A stretch of DNA of 64,000 nt from Kaistella gelatinilytica (GTDB lineage: Bacteria > Bacteroidota > Bacteroidia > Flavobacteriales > Weeksellaceae). The translations under genes were made by a program, and so were the position numbers. Below, piece after piece: positions 17,320 through 26,649 of this stretch; position 1 is the stretch's first letter; each line of letters begins with the position of its first letter. Where the stretch lies: the NCBI RefSeq assembly GCF_015679325.1, contig NZ_JADPVI010000001.1:62001-126000 (forward strand). The letters are read 5' to 3'. Below the pieces are notes generated by a model that had not been told where the DNA came from, made no database searches, and saw only the letters and a program-made list of their open reading frames with translations.

Positions 17320-18825
17320 CTAAGACTTTCTCGGCGCAAACTGGTCGTAGCGCGTCATATCAAAACTGTTCACTTCATCCATTGTCATTTCTAAAGCATT
17401 TGCAACGCCTTCTCCATATTCAGGATCGGCTTTAAAACAATTTCTGATGTGTCGAACTTGCACGAACTTTTCTGCTCCGCCAACATTTGCGGCGGTATTT
17501 TTAAACAGCACGTCGGCTTTTCCGTCAGCTTTTATAATTCGGAATAGATCTCCGGGTTGGGTGAAATAATCTTCATCGTCATCGCGGAAATTGTGTGCAT
17601 AAGCATCTCCCGATAATTCTAAAGACGGCTCTTTTGCAGAAGGTTGTTCCTGCCATTCCCCATAACTGTTTGGTTCATAATGAATGGTGCCACCATAATT
17701 CCCATCAACACGCATTTGTCCGTCACGGTGATAAGCATTATACGGACATCTCGGTTTGTTTACCGGGATCTGATAATGATTCACGCCTAATCGGTAACGT
17801 TGCGCATCGCCGTAAGAAAACAATCTTCCCTGTAACATTTTGTCTGGAGAGAAACCGATTCCGGGAACAATATTTGTTGGATTAAAGGCGGCCTGTTCTA
17901 CATCTGCAAAATAATTTTCTGCGTTTTTATTCAATTCAAACTGTCCAACTTCAATTAATGGAAAATCTTTTTTAGACCAAACTTTTGTCAAATCAAATGG
18001 ATGGAAACGATAAGTTTTCGCTTCTTCTTCGGTCATGATCTGAATAAACATTTTCCATTTTGGAAAATTGCCTGCTTTAATATTGTCAAATAAATCGCGT
18101 TGGGAGGATTCGCGGTCCATTCCAACTAATTTTCCAGCTTCCTCATCCGTTAAATTATCGATTCCCTGTTGTGTTCTAAAATGGAATTTAACCCAATGAC
18201 GAACATTATCTTTGTTGATGAAACTGTAAGTATGACTTCCAAAACCATGCATGTGTCGGTAACCGTTTGGCAGTCCGCGATCACTCATCACGATCGTTAC
18301 CTGATGCAAAGCTTCGGGTAGTAAAGTCCAGAAATCCCAGTTATTTTGGGCACTTCTCATATTGGTTTTTGGATCGCGTTTTACGGCGTGATTCAAATCT
18401 GGAAATTTCATTGGATCACGGAAAAAGAAAACGGGTGTATTATTTCCGACCATATCCCAAATTCCTTCATCGGTATAAAATTTTAAGGCAAAACCGCGAA
18501 TATCTCTTTCTGCATCGGCAGCGCCTCGTTCTCCTGCAACAGTAGAAAAACGTGCAAACATTTCGGTCTGCTTACCGATTTCATTAAATATATGGGCTTT
18601 CGTGTATTGTGAAATATCGTGGGTTACGGTAAATGTTCCGAAAGCGCCAGAACCTTTTGCGTGCATTCTTCTTTCGGGGATGACTTCTCTGTCGAAGTTC
18701 GCCATTTTTTCTAAGAACCAGTAATCCTGCATCAACATGGGTCCTCTTGGTCCTGCGGTTTGCGTATTTTGATTATCAGGAACGGGTGCTCCTGTTTGTC
18801 GCGTCAATTTTTTCTTATCTTCCAT
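17320..18825 (-). CDS. katA: Catalase (haem monofunctional, small-subunit clade)
   Basis: The 501-residue enzyme breaks hydrogen peroxide into water and oxygen. The distal-site His55 lies in [13 protein letters not shown], the catalytic Asn in VGNNTP (residues 128-129), and the proximal haem ligand Tyr338 in [15 protein letters not shown]. The length and the N-terminal [11 protein letters not shown] segment fit small-subunit clade 3 catalases of bacteria. There is no signal peptide, so it is cytoplasmic. It is monocistronic, ending at a terminator near 17254-17292; no OxyR or PerR gene is next to it. All catalytic residues are present, so it should be active. Confidence 0.97.
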   Translation of the reverse strand: MEDKKKLTRQTGAPVPDNQNTQTAGPRGPMLMQDYWFLEKMANFDREVIPERRMHAKGSGAFGTFTVTHDISQYTKAHIFNEIGKQTEMFARFSTVAGERGAADAERDIRGFALKFYTDEGIWDMVGNNTPVFFFRDPMKFPDLNHAVKRDPKTNMRSAQNNWDFWTLLPEALHQVTIVMSDRGLPNGYRHMHGFGSHTYSFINKDNVRHWVKFHFRTQQGIDNLTDEEAGKLVGMDRESSQRDLFDNIKAGNFPKWKMFIQIMTEEEAKTYRFHPFDLTKVWSKKDFPLIEVGQFELNKNAENYFADVEQAAFNPTNIVPGIGFSPDKMLQGRLFSYGDAQRYRLGVNHYQIPVNKPRCPYNAYHRDGQMRVDGNYGGTIHYEPNSYGEWQEQPSAKEPSLELSGDAYAHNFRDDDEDYFTQPGDLFRIIKADGKADVLFKNTAANVGGAEKFVQVRHIRNCFKADPEYGEGVANALEMTMDEVNSFDMTRYDQFAPRKS

Positions 18826-19012
18826 TTTTATATATTTTGATGTAATAAAATTAGGAATTAAAATTGAGGAGTATTATTTATTTTGTCTAAAAGCGTTATA
18901 TGATTTAAATCAAGGTTCTGTTCTTTACGAATCTGATAAGGAATTGGGGAGATTTCTACAAAATAAAAAACAGCCAAAAATTGAAAATGCGTCCAAAATA
19001 TTTTGGAGGAAG

Positions 19013-20410
19013 TTAATCCGCAGATTTCATATTATTCCCGTCTGAAATGTGAAGTCTTCTAAAGACAAATCCAGAAATTACAGTGAGTAAACCTACCGTA
19101 TAAAAGGTATATCGAAAAGCGAGATGGGTATTTCCGTCTGTAATTCCCGTATTATTTTCAAATAATTTTAGGGCAATTAATCCTAAAGCAATTCCGAATC
19201 CTACCGCAAGTTGTTGATTCACGGCAAGCAAAGAATTTCCGCTGCTGGTGTGAGAATCGCGCAAATCTGCAATTGCGATCGTATTCATCGAGGTAAATTG
19301 AATGGAATTAAAAAATCCAAGAATCGCAATTATAGGAACGAACCAGTAAATGGAAGATTTTATGCCCGGAATTCCCAAACACGCAATTAAAATCCCGATG
19401 ATAAAAGTATTCGTCATCAAAGTTTTTCGGTAGCCAAAAAAATCTAAAATTTTAATCACCAAAGATTTCCCAAACATTGCGGTTAAAGCCATTGGAGCGA
19501 CAATCCAACCCGAAACTACGGCAGATTGTCCATACGCAATTTGAATCATCAAAGGCAATAAAAGTGGAATAGAACTGATTCCTAATCTTGTGGCTAAATT
19601 TCCTAAAATTCCCACACGAAAAGTTCTCACCTGAAATAAATTCAAAGGAAAAATGGGCTTTTTTGTTTTTTTCGCATGGATGTAATAATAGTAAATCATT
19701 AAAAATCCTAAGGTGAAAATAAATAGAACTAAAGTCGTGTGTTGCGTGTTTCCGAACATTTCCAATGCGATGGAAAGCAAGAGTGAAGCGGAGGCAAAAA
19801 TTAGAAATCCCTTTAAATCAAAGGTGATTTCCTTCGATTTATAATCGGGCATAAATTTTATACTTAGAAAAATTCCAAGCAAACCGATGGGAACATTAAT
19901 GAGGAAAATCCAGTGCCACGATAAATAATCCACCATGTAACCTCCGACTAAAGGTCCTAAAATTGGTCCGATCAAAGCTGGAATAATGGCGAAATTCATG
20001 GCTTTCATCAACTCGTTTTTCTCGTAGGTTTTTATTAAAGCCAATCTTCCAACAGGAGTCATTAAACTTCCGCCTAAACCTTGAATAATTCTGGAAATCA
20101 CTAATTGCGTTAAATCCTGAGAAAGTGCACAGAATATAGAGCCCAAAACAAAGATGATCAAAGAGCTGATAAAGATTTTCCGCGTTCCGAATTTATCGGC
20201 TAAAAATCCGCTTACCGGCATAAACAAAGCCAATGTCAACACATAAGAAATGATCGCATTCTGCATATTCAAAGGCGATTCCTGCAAATCTTTCGCAATA
20301 GATGGAAGCGAAGTATTCAGAATCGTGGAATCCAACATCTGCATGAAAATGGACGTGGCGAGAATTAAGGGAAGGAATTTTTTAACTGAATTATCTTGGC
20401 TAAAAGGCAT
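19013..20410 (-). CDS. MFS multidrug exporter, DHA2 family (MdtD/EmrB-like)
   Basis: The 465-residue membrane protein has the DHA2 first-helix motif QMLDSTILNTSLPSIAKDL, the loop-2-3 motif GFLADKFGTRKIF and a proline/glycine-rich helix 5 (ALIGPILGPLVGGYMVD), as in MdtD and EmrB type exporters. The length is at the MdtD end of the family. It probably exports drugs or other toxic small molecules using the proton gradient. No membrane-fusion (EmrA) or outer-membrane partner is adjacent, so it most likely works alone in the inner membrane. It is a monocistronic gene between catalase and a repeat-bearing gap. Confidence 0.87.
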   Translation of the reverse strand: MPFSQDNSVKKFLPLILATSIFMQMLDSTILNTSLPSIAKDLQESPLNMQNAIISYVLTLALFMPVSGFLADKFGTRKIFISSLIIFVLGSIFCALSQDLTQLVISRIIQGLGGSLMTPVGRLALIKTYEKNELMKAMNFAIIPALIGPILGPLVGGYMVDYLSWHWIFLINVPIGLLGIFLSIKFMPDYKSKEITFDLKGFLIFASASLLLSIALEMFGNTQHTTLVLFIFTLGFLMIYYYYIHAKKTKKPIFPLNLFQVRTFRVGILGNLATRLGISSIPLLLPLMIQIAYGQSAVVSGWIVAPMALTAMFGKSLVIKILDFFGYRKTLMTNTFIIGILIACLGIPGIKSSIYWFVPIIAILGFFNSIQFTSMNTIAIADLRDSHTSSGNSLLAVNQQLAVGFGIALGLIALKLFENNTGITDGNTHLAFRYTFYTVGLLTVISGFVFRRLHISDGNNMKSAD

Positions 20411-20741
20411 CTAACAAATTTAAGAATTTCTAAAGCAAAGTGATTGCCACAAATCCACAAATTTTTAGAAAATGGTGATTGATGAAATCTGTGAGTTGCG
20501 AGTTGCGAGATTCGAGAACAAAGATTAGAGATTCTTGCTTTTTTTTAAATAATATAATTACAGTCTGTGTTTAGGTAGATTTTGGCTAAAGCCGATTTCT
20601 AATGACAAAAAAAACGGGCTAAAGCCCGTTCCAATTGAATATTTAATAAAAAAAATAGTTTATGAAATTTAAATTTCTTTTTCAATTGAACCAAATTTAA
20701 TAAGCGTAAACTTGGCTCTTTTTCCTTTTTACTTTGCTCTT
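20411..20741. other. Gene-free stretch with repeat sequences
   Basis: These 331 bases hold a short 'GAGTTGCGA' direct duplication (about 20491-20508) and the GGCTAAAGCC / AACGGGCTAAAGCCCGTT element described separately. No gene is seen. Confidence 0.5.
20580..20640 (-). repeat. 'GGCTTTAGCC ... AACGGGCTTTAGCCCGTT' element, likely also a terminator
   Basis: Two hairpins share a TAAA loop on the plus strand: GGC/GCC at 20584-20593 and AACGGGC/GCCCGTT at 20613-20630. On the minus strand the larger hairpin is followed by a T run, so it can terminate the asnB transcript. I know this pattern as a recurring flavobacterial intergenic repeat. Confidence 0.65.
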
Positions 20742-22412
20742 CTAGTAAGAATCTTCATGCACCGATAAAACAGCTCTTCCGCTTGGATCGTTTGCATTTT
20801 TAAAAGCTTCGTCCCATTCCAAAGCAATCGGCGTAGAACATGCTACAGACGGAACAGAAGGCACGGTTGCTGCTGCAGTTTCACTTGGGAAATGTTCTTC
20901 GAAGATCGTCCGGTAACGGTATTCTTCTTTGTTTTGAGGCGTATTTAAGGCAAATCTGAATTTGGAAATTTTCATCATTTCATCGGTCACTTCTTTTTCT
21001 GCAACTTCTTTTAAGGAATCGATCCAGGAATAACCAACGCCGTCAGAAAACTGTTCTTTTTGTCGCCACGTAATACTTTCCGGCAATAAATCTTCGAAAG
21101 CTTTTCTCAAGAGCCATTTTTCAATTTTCGGTTCGTGTGCTGTAACCATTTTATCTTTCGGATTAAGTCTCATCGCAACATCCATAAACTCTTTATCCAG
21201 GAACGGAACGCGGCCTTCAATTCCCCAACTCATCAAAGCTTTGTTGGCTCGTAAACAATCGTAAAGATGAAGTTTGTTTAGTTTTCTTACGTTTTCTTCG
21301 TGAAATTCTTTTGCATTTGGCGCTTTGTGAAAATAGAGATAACCGCCAAAAATCTCATCTGCTCCTTCGCCGGAAAGCACCATTTTTATTCCCATTGATT
21401 TAATGACTCTCGCCAGTAAATACATCGGCGTTGAAGCACGAACGGTCGTAACATCGTAAGTTTCCAAATGGTAAATCACATCGCGAACTGCGTCTAAACC
21501 TTCCTGCACGGTGAAATGGACTTCATGATGAATAGAGCCAATATGGTCCGCCGCTTTTTGGGCAGCAATTAAATCCGGACTTCCTTCCAGACCAACTGCG
21601 AAACTGTGTAAACGCGGATACCACGCTTCCTGAGTGTCGCCACTTTCAATTCTGTTCCGGGCATATTTTGCGGTAACTGCAGAAATAATAGAAGAATCTA
21701 AGCCGCCGGAAAGTAAAACTCCATAAGGAACATCGCTCATCAATTGTCGGTGAACTGCATCTTCCAGAGCTTTTCTAAGTTCCGCAATATTGGTGGTATT
21801 TTCTTTTACATTTTCAAAATCTTCCCAGTCTCTCTTGTACCATTGCTGCATTTCGTAACCATCAGGACTGAATAAAAAATGTCCGGGTAAAAAAACTTCG
21901 ATGGATTTGCAGACTCCTTCCAAAGCTTTTAATTCAGAAGCAACATAATAACTTCCGTTTTTGTCACAACCTTGATAGAGTGGGCAAATTCCCATGTGAT
22001 CACGAGCAACGAAGTAGATATCATTTTCGATATCGTAAATGACAAAAGCGAAAATTCCGTTCAGTTTATCGACGAAATTTTTTCCATATTTTTGAAATAA
22101 TGGAATAATGACTTCGCAATCAGATTCTGTTTGGAACTCATATTCAGGGAATTCTTTTCTTAATTCTTTATGGTTATAAATTTCCCCATTAACAGCCAAA
22201 ACAATCTTTTTATCTTTTGAAAACAAAGGTTGTTTCCCCGAAGTTGGATCAACGATCGCCAATCTTTCATGAGAAAAAATCACCTTTTCATTTTGAAAAA
22301 CGCCGCTCCAGTCCGGACCACGATGACGGATTTTTTTAGACATCTCTAAAACCTGAGGTCTTAAAATTTCTGTCTTTTGTTTAACGTCAAATAAGCATAC
22401 AATTCCACACAT
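20742..22412 (-). CDS. asnB: Asparagine synthetase B, glutamine-hydrolysing
   Basis: The 556-residue enzyme makes asparagine from aspartate, glutamine and ATP. Cys2 after the initiator (MCGIV) is the nucleophile of the class II glutaminase domain (about 1-190), which also has HRGPD at 30-34. The synthetase domain carries the ATP pyrophosphate loop SGGLDSS at 235-241 and SGEGADEIFGGYL further on. The length and the Ala/Val/Pro-rich stretch before the C-terminus resemble the E. coli AsnB type. The gene is monocistronic, with a possible -7 box TACTTTTG about 50 bases upstream and a repeat-type terminator downstream. Confidence 0.97.
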   Translation of the reverse strand: MCGIVCLFDVKQKTEILRPQVLEMSKKIRHRGPDWSGVFQNEKVIFSHERLAIVDPTSGKQPLFSKDKKIVLAVNGEIYNHKELRKEFPEYEFQTESDCEVIIPLFQKYGKNFVDKLNGIFAFVIYDIENDIYFVARDHMGICPLYQGCDKNGSYYVASELKALEGVCKSIEVFLPGHFLFSPDGYEMQQWYKRDWEDFENVKENTTNIAELRKALEDAVHRQLMSDVPYGVLLSGGLDSSIISAVTAKYARNRIESGDTQEAWYPRLHSFAVGLEGSPDLIAAQKAADHIGSIHHEVHFTVQEGLDAVRDVIYHLETYDVTTVRASTPMYLLARVIKSMGIKMVLSGEGADEIFGGYLYFHKAPNAKEFHEENVRKLNKLHLYDCLRANKALMSWGIEGRVPFLDKEFMDVAMRLNPKDKMVTAHEPKIEKWLLRKAFEDLLPESITWRQKEQFSDGVGYSWIDSLKEVAEKEVTDEMMKISKFRFALNTPQNKEEYRYRTIFEEHFPSETAAATVPSVPSVACSTPIALEWDEAFKNANDPSGRAVLSVHEDSY

Positions 22413-22461
22413 TTTTTATAGTTTGATAAGTAATTATTAATAAATGATTAAAATTCTAATG

Positions 22462-22469
22462 CAAAAGTA
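22462..22469 (-). promoter_or_regulatory. Possible -7 box of asnB
   Basis: The minus strand reads TACTTTTG here, a full match to the flavobacterial TAnnTTTG box, 49 bases upstream of the asnB start. No good -33 TTG lies at the right distance. Confidence 0.4.
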
Positions 22470-22593
22470 TTGTAAATGTTTATGAATCGGAAGTAAAAAT
22501 TGACAAAAGCGAATTAAATACTATTATTACTTTAAAAAGAGGAAAAATTTAAGAAAAAAAGGAAATTTTAGGGTCTGTAGTTTAAAATATTTA

Positions 22594-24186
22594 TTATGCG
22601 AAATCCTTCTCAATAATTTCTTCCATGCAATACTCCGCAATCGCAGTGATCGTAACAAAAGGATTCACGCCGATCGTTCCCGGAATTAAAGAACCGTCGA
22701 TAACGTATAAATTTTTATGGCCATTTAATCTTCCAAAGTTGTCGGTTGCTTTACCTAAGACAATTCCACCCAAAGGATGGTAACAAACATCGGCGCCAAA
22801 ACCGTTGTGAAAGAGGAGATGAGCACGTGTTCCGCCATTTGCTTTATTCATGGTTCGAAGAAAATTTTTTGCGTTGTCTTTCATGTGAGCAGTATGCGAC
22901 TGATCCCAGTTCAACTGTAATTTCTGAGTTGCTAAATCGTAATTTACTTCGCCATATTTCTTTAGTTTATTGACCATTAAATATAAAGAAGTCGCTACAT
23001 TCAATCCCATTGGTAAAGGCGCGATCTCCACAAAAAATGGACGGTCTTTATCTTCCCAATGATCAATTCCACCAACCGGAATCGTAGATTGCTGAAATCC
23101 TGTTCCGCCCGAAAAAGCTTTGACCCAGTTTCTCCCTGTCATGAAATTGCCGTTATTTCCCCAGTCTTTACCTATTTTATCATCCATCGGTAATTGCTTC
23201 ATCGCTTTCGATTTTAAGAGTAATTCCAGAGAACCCATTGTTCCGGCGGAGAGAATTAATTTTTTCGTGTTAATGATCTTGTGTTGAATTTCTTCCCCTT
23301 TTGTATTGATAACAGAAATATCGATTGAATAAGATTTATCAGGATTTTGCGTAATGTGATTTACCTGGTGCAATTCCAGGATTTCCAGTTTCCCTGTTGC
23401 AGAAGCTTTTTTGAGATAGGTTTTGTCTAAAGAATTTTTACCATGATTATTTCCATAAATCACTTCTCCTGCCAAAGCCGAACGTGGCACTTCTTCTTTA
23501 TATTCTTTTTCCATGTATTTGAAATCGTATACATTAGGAACACGAACAGTTTTGAAACCTGCTTTTTTAGCCTCTTCTTCACCAACTCTGTTGAATTTAT
23601 AGAAAGAACAATCTTTTAGGAATTCCTCGGACGCGACATTCGATTTCAATTCATTATTGGCTAAAGGAAAATATTTGGAGTAAAATTGCTCCGCATCCAA
23701 ATTCGGAAATATCTCTTTAAAATATTCTTTCTTTGGCGTTACAGCCATTCCGCCATTCACGAGAGAACCACCGCCAACTCCGCGACCGAGCCAGATTTTA
23801 ATATGTTCAAAATCTAAACGATCAAGTGCGCCCGTATATTTTTCCAAACTAAAAAGATTGAAGAAAGGTGCGATGGTTTTTGTTTTCAACCATGCCGCAG
23901 AATGTCCGGGATTAATCATTGAAGAAAATTTCTGCCCCGATTTTTCCCAGTCTAAACCCATTTCCAAGAGCGTCACCGGAATATTTTTTTCACAAAGTCG
24001 CAAAGCTGCAACCGAACCGCCATAACCGGAACCGATGATAACAACATTTTTATCGATCATTTCAAAAGGTTTTCGTGATTCTTTTTCCAAAGGATTTGGA
24101 GACTTTCCAAAAAAACTACCCATTCCTAAAAAGAAAAAGGCAGCGGTTCCTAAACTTGTAGCTTGTATAAATTCTTTCCGATTCAT
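22594..24186 (-). CDS. GMC-family FAD oxidoreductase, cholesterol-oxidase-like
   Basis: The 530-residue protein begins MNRKEFIQATSLGTAAFFFLG, a Tat-like or uncleaved export signal. The FAD-binding motif IIGSGYGGSVAALRL is near residues 50-65, followed by LGRGVGGGSLVNGG. Near the C-terminus CYHPLGG and GVNPFVTITAIAE hold the His and Asn that in cholesterol oxidases act at the flavin. The family oxidises alcohols such as sterols, sugars or choline; the true substrate is unknown. It is flanked by intergenic gaps and seems monocistronic. Many flavobacteria pair GMC enzymes with a 'subunit' gene, which is missing here. Confidence 0.87.
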   Translation of the reverse strand: MNRKEFIQATSLGTAAFFFLGMGSFFGKSPNPLEKESRKPFEMIDKNVVIIGSGYGGSVAALRLCEKNIPVTLLEMGLDWEKSGQKFSSMINPGHSAAWLKTKTIAPFFNLFSLEKYTGALDRLDFEHIKIWLGRGVGGGSLVNGGMAVTPKKEYFKEIFPNLDAEQFYSKYFPLANNELKSNVASEEFLKDCSFYKFNRVGEEEAKKAGFKTVRVPNVYDFKYMEKEYKEEVPRSALAGEVIYGNNHGKNSLDKTYLKKASATGKLEILELHQVNHITQNPDKSYSIDISVINTKGEEIQHKIINTKKLILSAGTMGSLELLLKSKAMKQLPMDDKIGKDWGNNGNFMTGRNWVKAFSGGTGFQQSTIPVGGIDHWEDKDRPFFVEIAPLPMGLNVATSLYLMVNKLKKYGEVNYDLATQKLQLNWDQSHTAHMKDNAKNFLRTMNKANGGTRAHLLFHNGFGADVCYHPLGGIVLGKATDNFGRLNGHKNLYVIDGSLIPGTIGVNPFVTITAIAEYCMEEIIEKDFA

Positions 24187-24386
24187 TTTTCATTCTAAAC
24201 AAGAACCGTACTAAAGGCATAAATCAAGTGATGATTAGATATGTGATACGTTGTAAATAGTGATTTAAACAGATTGCAAATGAACTTTAAAAAATAAACC
24301 TTCCGCGAAATATAGAATTAAAACCAAAACGTTTAAGATTAAGTTTATCTTTTCAAAAATTTCTGTAAAACAAAACTTTTTATTCC

Positions 24387-24472
24387 AGCCACGATCGCAA
24401 CGGCATCCTTTTTTGAGGAGGAACGATGAAAAAAAGACCTGCCTGTCGGCAGACAGGTATAGTGGAGAGCGG
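24387..24472 (+). repeat. Dispersed structured intergenic element, copy E, with nested palindrome
   Basis: The plus strand has the 5' box CCACGATCGCAACGGCATCC, a T-run/A-run pair (TTTTTT ... AAAAAAA), then a near-palindrome CCTGCCTGTCGGCAGACAGG at 24438-24457 and the 3' box TATAGTGGAGAGCGGG. Compare copy C at 55669-55748, which has the same box order on the minus strand. Confidence 0.65.
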
Positions 24473-24514
24473 GTAATAATCTTCGGACAAAGCAAATATC
24501 TTTTTGCTCCCAAA

Positions 24515-24545
24515 AAAAGCCACTTCAAATAATGAAATGGCTTTT
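24515..24545 (-). terminator. Intrinsic terminator of the rsmB-like gene
   Basis: The stem AAAAGCCACTTCA / TGAAATGGCTTTT (one mismatch that becomes a wobble on the minus strand) is followed by a T run on the minus strand, 19 bases past the stop. Confidence 0.8.
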
Positions 24546-24563
24546 GTAGGTATAAAATAAATC

Positions 24564-25769
24564 TTAAGCTTTTCTCTCGATCAAAGCCATATAGAATCCG
24601 TCGAAACCTTCGCTCGGCATTATTTTTTCTTCTTTTATCAAAGAATAATTTTCGTTATTTTTAAGGAAAATTGCGACTTGTTCGTTGTTTTCACTTGGTA
24701 GAATTGAACAGGTTGCGTAGATCATTTTCCCGCCTTTTTTCAAGATCTTAGAATAATCCTGCAGGATTTTTTCTTGCTCTTTTTTGATACGGTCGATGAA
24801 TTCCTGGTCAATTTTCCATTTAGAATCTGGGTTTCTTTTCAAAACTCCCAAACCTGAACACGGGGAATCAATCAACAAACGGTCTGCAGTTTCGTGCAGT
24901 CTTTTGATGACTTTATTGTCGTCGATCATGCGCGTTTCGATGTTGTGCGCTCCGGCTCTTTTCGCGCGGCGTTTCAATTCTGCAAGTTTCCATTCGTAAA
25001 TATCAAGCGCGATAATTTGCCCTTTGTTTTTCATCAAAGCGGCCAAATGCAAGGTTTTTCCACCTGCTCCGGCGCAAACATCTACGACTCTCATTCCTTC
25101 TTTCACGTCGAGAAGCTGACCGATCTTTTGGGAAGAAGCATCCTGAACTTCGAACAAGCCATCTTTGAAAGCGGTCGTTAAAAACACATTTTTCTTTACA
25201 TCCAATTGTATAGCGTCCGGATAACTTTTGATCTGAAAACTGTCAACACCTTCCACTTTCAGGTCAGAGATCAACTCTTTCGCCGTTGTTTTCAAAGTAT
25301 TGACACGAAGAATTGTAGGCGCCTGTTCATTCAGCGCGTACATTTCTTTTTCCCAGCTTGGTCCTAATTCTTTTTCTAAAGTTTCAGCCAACCAATCAGG
25401 GATTGAATATTCAACCGCTTTTGTAGGAACGGTATTTTTCTTAAGTTTATTAATGATATCTGCAGTTTTTACACCGTCGAATTCTTCAAATTTTTTGTAG
25501 TGCGTTTTTGTCCAGATGCAATAAGCCAAAATTAATTTATAAATATTGCTTGGTTTTACGCCTTCGCCCATGTAATATTCGAGGCGTTTTTTCCAGCGGA
25601 TAATGTCGTAAAAAATTTGTGCAACAACGCGTCGGTCTTCGCTGCCCCATTGTTTGTGACCTTTCAAAAGCCTTTCTATAACCTTGTCTGCGTACTTTCT
25701 TTCTTCGAAAAATGTTTCCTGTAAAGCGTCGTGAATACCTATCAACAGGTTTCTGTGTATCAATTCCAT
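24564..25769 (-). CDS. rsmB: RsmB/NOP-family rRNA cytosine-C5 methyltransferase
   Basis: The 401-residue protein has an N-terminal NusB-like helical domain (about 1-110) with SEDRRVVAQIFYDIIRWK, and a SAM-binding domain with VVDVCAGAGGKTLHLAAL (229-245). Cys304 in DSPCSGLGVLKRNPD and Cys354 in ATCSILPSENNEQV are the catalytic pair of RNA m5C methyltransferases. The NusB-like domain points to RsmB, which methylates C967 of 16S rRNA, rather than RsmF. It is monocistronic, with a terminator downstream and a repeat element (copy B) in its upstream region. Confidence 0.85.
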   Translation of the reverse strand: MELIHRNLLIGIHDALQETFFEERKYADKVIERLLKGHKQWGSEDRRVVAQIFYDIIRWKKRLEYYMGEGVKPSNIYKLILAYCIWTKTHYKKFEEFDGVKTADIINKLKKNTVPTKAVEYSIPDWLAETLEKELGPSWEKEMYALNEQAPTILRVNTLKTTAKELISDLKVEGVDSFQIKSYPDAIQLDVKKNVFLTTAFKDGLFEVQDASSQKIGQLLDVKEGMRVVDVCAGAGGKTLHLAALMKNKGQIIALDIYEWKLAELKRRAKRAGAHNIETRMIDDNKVIKRLHETADRLLIDSPCSGLGVLKRNPDSKWKIDQEFIDRIKKEQEKILQDYSKILKKGGKMIYATCSILPSENNEQVAIFLKNNENYSLIKEEKIMPSEGFDGFYMALIERKA

Positions 25770-25866
25770 TTAGGATGTTTTATAAAGTTCAATTTACCCT
25801 CGAATCTTCGGGATATAATTTTTGCAAAAATAAGGTTTTTATACCGAATAATTTGGTTGTCGATTT

Positions 25867-25950
25867 GGGCGCACATTTCCGTCTTCCGTTCCCGCTTTTT
25901 TGCTCCACTTCGTTGCACAAAAAGAGCTCCACTCAAGCCGGGGCGCAGAT
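25867..25950 (-). repeat. Dispersed structured intergenic element, copy B
   Basis: On the minus strand: 5' box GCGCCCCGGCTTGAGTGGAG, a hairpin region with CTTTTTGTGCAACG / GTGGAGCAAAAAAG, and 3' box GCGGGAACGGAAGACGG. The boxes match copy A (14341-14440) closely. Confidence 0.65.
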
Positions 25951-26059
25951 TCTGTATTTTTGAACAATTTCGTAAAATCAAGAGAGGTGTTGGCGTTGTT
26001 CGAAAATTTAAACTCGCTTTATTTAACTTTTTCATAACTCCACATGATGAAATCGCAAC

Positions 26060-26090
26060 TTGTACTCTCTTTATTTTAATAATACCTTTG
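26060..26090 (+). promoter_or_regulatory. Flavobacterial promoter of yjdM
   Basis: TTG at 26060-26062, a 20-base spacer and TACCTTTG at 26083-26090 fit the Bacteroidota consensus TTG-N17-23-TAnnTTTG very well. The expected start of transcription is a few bases before ATG 26105, giving a short leader. Confidence 0.7.
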
Positions 26091-26104
26091 CAAAAATTAT
26101 AATT

Positions 26105-26437
26105 ATGAGCGATACAATAGTTTGTCCGAAATGTCAGTCAGAATTTACTTACGAACAGGACGATAAGATGGTGTGTTCCCAATGTTTTCATGAATGGACG
26201 CCGGGAGAAACATCTGATGAAGATAAAATTTTAGATGCACACGGACACGAATTGCAAAATGGTGATACCGTAGTTTTAATAAAAGATTTGCCTGTGAAAG
26301 GAGCGCCAAAGCCTTTGAAATCAGGAACGAAAGTAAAAAACATCAGATTACGTCCGGGTTCAGATCACAATATCGACTGTAAGATTGATGGATTCGGCGC
26401 GATGGCCTTGAAGTCGGAATTTGTGAAAAAGGCATAA
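26105..26437 (+). CDS. yjdM: YjdM/PhnA-family zinc-ribbon protein
   Basis: This 110-residue protein begins at ATG 26105; an upstream in-frame start would overlap the promoter and add unrelated residues. The N-terminal CPKCQSE ... CSQCFHEW motif is the zinc ribbon of the PhnA/YjdM family, and the C-terminal part (about 45-110), with [17 protein letters not shown] and [18 protein letters not shown], is the typical PhnA domain. Despite the historic name 'PhnA', these proteins are not phosphonoacetate hydrolases; their role is poorly defined. It is a single cytoplasmic gene divergent from rsmB, with a clear promoter. Confidence 0.92.
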   Translation: MSDTIVCPKCQSEFTYEQDDKMVCSQCFHEWTPGETSDEDKILDAHGHELQNGDTVVLIKDLPVKGAPKPLKSGTKVKNIRLRPGSDHNIDCKIDGFGAMALKSEFVKKA

Positions 26438-26598
26438 AAAAAAGGAAAAATTTGGACAGGGTTCCGTTTCGAAGACTAGTTGTACAAGTAAATTGCACTA
26501 ATTTCGTCTCAGGGGCAGAAAGAGAATTAACCAAAAATTTCCTTACGTTTTGTATCTCAAAGCTAAGAAATATTTGTGCAATAAAAAAGGAATATGAG

Positions 26599-26644
26599 AA
26601 AAGTCAATTGTACATTCACAACTGCTGAATTGCCTTGACTTTTT
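26599..26644 (-). terminator. Hairpin, likely terminator of the ABC ATPase gene
   Basis: AAAAGTCAA (26599-26607) pairs with TTGACTTTT (26635-26643) around a 27-base loop, directly after the stop of the gene at 26650. A T run follows on the plus strand, and a mixed T/C run on the minus, so direction is not certain. Confidence 0.4.
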
Positions 26645-26649
26645 CTTTT

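Larger units (their letters stand above)
24187..24563. other. Gene-free stretch with repeat element and terminator
   Basis: These 377 bases hold copy E of the dispersed element (24387-24472) and the rsmB terminator (24515-24545). I see no gene. Confidence 0.5.
25770..26104. other. Gap between divergent genes with repeat element and promoter
   Basis: These 335 bases hold copy B of the dispersed element (25867-25950) and the yjdM promoter (26060-26090). No gene is seen. Confidence 0.5.

Noticed and set aside
24265-24528. Minus-strand frame of 87 residues in the GMC-rsmB gap
   Set aside because: It runs through a repeat element and a terminator, with odd composition and no domain.
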